A DNA stretch of 64,000 nucleotides from assembly GCF_900091475.1 (NCBI RefSeq), contig NZ_FMIB01000002.1, positions 5,456,001 to 5,520,000 of the forward strand, given 5' to 3'. Positions 62,103-64,000 of this stretch are shown here, in pieces. Source of the stretch: Micromonospora chersina. Its GTDB lineage: Bacteria; Actinomycetota; Actinomycetes; Mycobacteriales; Micromonosporaceae. The notes beneath the pieces are model-generated. The model was not told where the DNA came from, made no database searches, and saw only the letters and a list, made by a program, of their open reading frames with translations. The position numbers were made by a program, and so were the translations under genes. How positions within the stretch are numbered: position 1 is the stretch's first letter; the number at the start of each line of letters is the position of its first letter.

Positions 62103-63545
62103 ATGCCGCTCGTCGCCGGGGTCGACTCGTCGACCCAGTCCTGCAAGGTGGTGATCCGGGACGCGGAGACCGGCGCGCTGGTCCGGCAGGGCCGCGCGCC
62201 GCACCCCGAGGGCACCGAGGTCGACCCGCACGCCTGGTGGGACGCCCTGCGGGCGGCCGTCGCCGAGGCCGGCGGGCTGGCCGACGTGGCCGCCGTCGCG
62301 GTCGGCGGCCAGCAGCACGGCATGGTCTGCCTGGACGAGGCGGGGCAGGTGGTCCGCCCGGCGCTGCTCTGGAACGACACCCGCTCCGCCGACGCCGCCC
62401 GGGAGCTGGTCGAGGAGGCCGGCGGCGGTGAGGCCGGCCGCCGGTTCTGGGCCGACGCGACGGGCGCCGTGCCGGTGGCCAGCTTCACCGCCACGAAGCT
62501 GCGCTGGCTGGCCCGGCACGAGCCGGCCAACGCCGAACGGGTGGCCGCGGTCTGCCTGCCGCACGACTGGCTCACCTGGCGGCTGGCCGGCGCCCCCGGC
62601 CTGGCCGCGCTGCGCACCGACCGGGGCGACGCCAGCGGCACCGGCTACTGGTCGCCGCGCACCGGCGAGTACCGCCTCGACCTGCTGGAACGCGCCTTCG
62701 GGCGGCGGCTGCGGGTGCCTGTCGTGCTCGGTCCCGCCGAGGTGGCCGGGCACCTGGACCCGGCGGCGCTCGGCGGCGGGTCCGGTGCCGGCGACCGGGT
62801 GCTGCTCGGTCCGGGCACCGGTGACAACGCCGCCGCGGCGCTCGGCGCCGGGGCCGGCCCGGGCGACGTGGTCGTCTCGATCGGCACCTCGGGCACCGTC
62901 TTCGCGGTCGCCGACACGCCCGCCGCCGACCCGACCGGTGCGGTGGCCGGCTTCGCCGACGCCACCGGCCGGTTCCTGCCGCTGGTGTGCACGCTCAACG
63001 CGGCCCGCGTGCTCGACGCCGCCGCGACGCTGCTCGGGGTCGACCTGGCCACGCTGAGCGAGCTGGCCCTGGCCGCCCCGCCCGGCGCCGACGGGCTGGT
63101 GATGGTGCCGTACCTGGAGGGCGAGCGGACCCCGGACCGGCCCACGGCGACCGGCGCGCTGCACGGCCTGACCCTGGGCACCTCGACGCCGACCCACCTG
63201 GCCCGGGCCGCCGTCGAGGGCATGCTCTGCGCGCTCGCCGACGGTCTCGACGCGCTTACCGCGCAGGGCGCCCGCGCCAACCGCATCATCCTGGTCGGCG
63301 GCGGGGCCCGCTCCGCCGCCGTCCGGCGGATCGCTCCGCAGGTCTTCGGCCGGCCCGTGGTCGTGCCCCCGCCCGGGGAGTACGTCGCCGACGGCGCCGC
63401 CCGCCAGGCCGCCTGGGTCGCCCTGGGCGGGGCCGCGCCGCCCGCCTGGTCGGTCGGCGACACCGAGGAGTACGCGTCGCCGGGCGTCCCCGCCATCCGC
63501 GAGCGCTACGCCCTCGCCCGCGACCGGGTCGTGGACCGGGGATAA
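62103..63545 (+). CDS. xylB: Xylulokinase
   Basis: 480 aa FGGY-family kinase phosphorylating D-xylulose. The N-terminal phosphate region is [13 protein letters not shown], and the substrate segment is [12 protein letters not shown] with LLWNDTRSA. The ATP-binding region includes [13 protein letters not shown] and the C-terminal [12 protein letters not shown]. It is co-transcribed with xylA. xylA plus xylB complete entry of xylose into the pentose phosphate pathway; no xylose transporter is within the window. Confidence 0.95.
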   Translation: MPLVAGVDSSTQSCKVVIRDAETGALVRQGRAPHPEGTEVDPHAWWDALRAAVAEAGGLADVAAVAVGGQQHGMVCLDEAGQVVRPALLWNDTRSADAARELVEEAGGGEAGRRFWADATGAVPVASFTATKLRWLARHEPANAERVAAVCLPHDWLTWRLAGAPGLAALRTDRGDASGTGYWSPRTGEYRLDLLERAFGRRLRVPVVLGPAEVAGHLDPAALGGGSGAGDRVLLGPGTGDNAAAALGAGAGPGDVVVSIGTSGTVFAVADTPAADPTGAVAGFADATGRFLPLVCTLNAARVLDAAATLLGVDLATLSELALAAPPGADGLVMVPYLEGERTPDRPTATGALHGLTLGTSTPTHLARAAVEGMLCALADGLDALTAQGARANRIILVGGGARSAAVRRIAPQVFGRPVVVPPPGEYVADGAARQAAWVALGGAAPPAWSVGDTEEYASPGVPAIRERYALARDRVVDRG

Positions 63546-63585
63546 ACCGGATGCCGGGCGGTCGACCGGCGGGGATCATCGTGGC

Positions 63586-64000
63586 GTGCCGCCACCTTCC
63601 CCGTCCGGAGACGCCGCCCGGCCCGGCCCGCTGCCCGTCTTCCAGTACGACGACGTCGACAGCCCGGGCGACGTCATCGACACGCTGCTGCTCACCGACT
63701 TCGTCACCGGCCGCCACCCCTGGGCCCGGACGGTCCGCCTGGCCAAGGTCCGGGCCGGCGCCCGGCTGGTGCCCGAGCGGGCGGTGCTGACCCGGACGGC
63801 CATCGAGCGCAACCGGGTGGCCCGGCTCGCCGGCGGCGACGGCTGGACGGTACGGGTGGTGAGCTGGCGCGGCCGGGGCGCGGAGGTGACGGTCACCGCC
63901 GTCGACGAGGCGACCGGCGCGGCCGTCCTGGACGAGATCGTCACGGGCGGGGCCGAGCCGGCGCGGCGGGACACCGGCCCGATGGGCTTCTGGCACCAGA
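63586..64000 (+). CDS. Probable DUF5925/AAA ATPase, N-terminal part
   Basis: The first 138 codons of a gene continuing beyond the right edge. After a Pro-rich start come DDVDSPGDVIDTLLLTDFVTG, then GDGWTVRVVSWRGRGAEVTV and PMGFWHQ at the edge. This order matches the N-terminal DUF5925 region of actinomycete AAA-type ATPases as I remember it. No ATP-binding motif is reached. GTG 63586 is the only sensible start. Confidence 0.65.
   Translation, partial: MPPPSPSGDAARPGPLPVFQYDDVDSPGDVIDTLLLTDFVTGRHPWARTVRLAKVRAGARLVPERAVLTRTAIERNRVARLAGGDGWTVRVVSWRGRGAEVTVTAVDEATGAAVLDEIVTGGAEPARRDTGPMGFWHQ

Overview
The window is chromosomal DNA of a very GC-rich actinomycete. The family-level clues are the NucS mismatch endonuclease, two FilP/Scy-type DivIVA coiled-coil proteins, a four-gene conservon (cvnABCD), SpoIIE-type phosphatases, a giant NAD-glutamate dehydrogenase and a CebR-type box before a cellulase. 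The gene complement and dispersed intergenic repeats fit Micromonosporaceae, probably Micromonospora. That placement is inference, not a database match. I saw no rRNA, tRNA, CRISPR array, insertion sequence or prophage.

The left 30 kb is dominated by acyl-CoA metabolism: ethylmalonyl-CoA mutase (2.3 kb), a tandem-duplicated 3-hydroxybutyryl-CoA dehydrogenase (10.9 kb), crotonyl-CoA carboxylase/reductase (20.7 kb), methylmalonyl/ethylmalonyl-CoA epimerase (22.3 kb), acetoacetyl-CoA thiolase plus MeaB (23.8-26.1 kb) and isobutyryl-CoA mutase large subunit (27.6 kb). Together they cover most of the first half of the ethylmalonyl-CoA route for acetyl-CoA assimilation and for making C4/C5 polyketide extender units. 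Six of these transcription units carry the same 18-bp dyad (roughly CCTnAnCnATCGTTnAGG) in or next to the promoter. This points to a dedicated regulon whose regulator is not encoded in the window. It is the strongest novel signal here. Interspersed are housekeeping genes: ABC-2 transporter, DUF1540, secreted lysozyme-like protein, DUF4126, nucS, aldehyde dehydrogenase, FHA, hydrolases, sigma/anti-sigma-like pair, AI-2E transporter and the two DivIVA-like filament proteins.

From 29 to 47 kb lie a thioredoxin/TPR co-chaperone, an arginase-family enzyme, a lipoprotein penicillin-binding protein divergent from the 1688-aa glutamate dehydrogenase, a class E/F sortase overlapping the gene for an extraordinary Asp/Lys/Arg pentapeptide-repeat surface protein, a CBM2-GH6 cellobiohydrolase with a CebR-like operator, a sodium:solute symporter with its small membrane partner, and a two-gene operon sharing an unnamed 'RFVD-P' domain.

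From 47.5 to 64 kb are the conservon cvnABCD, a 6-phosphogluconolactonase-like beta-propeller, a substrate-binding/von Willebrand A fusion, an exopolysaccharide-initiating sugar transferase, two SpoIIE phosphatases around a MarR regulator, and a xylose cassette (ROK repressor divergent from xylA-xylB) with a visible operator. The window ends inside a probable DUF5925/AAA ATPase gene. Long antisense open frames (up to 2441 codons opposite the glutamate dehydrogenase gene) are explained by third-position GC bias and were not annotated.
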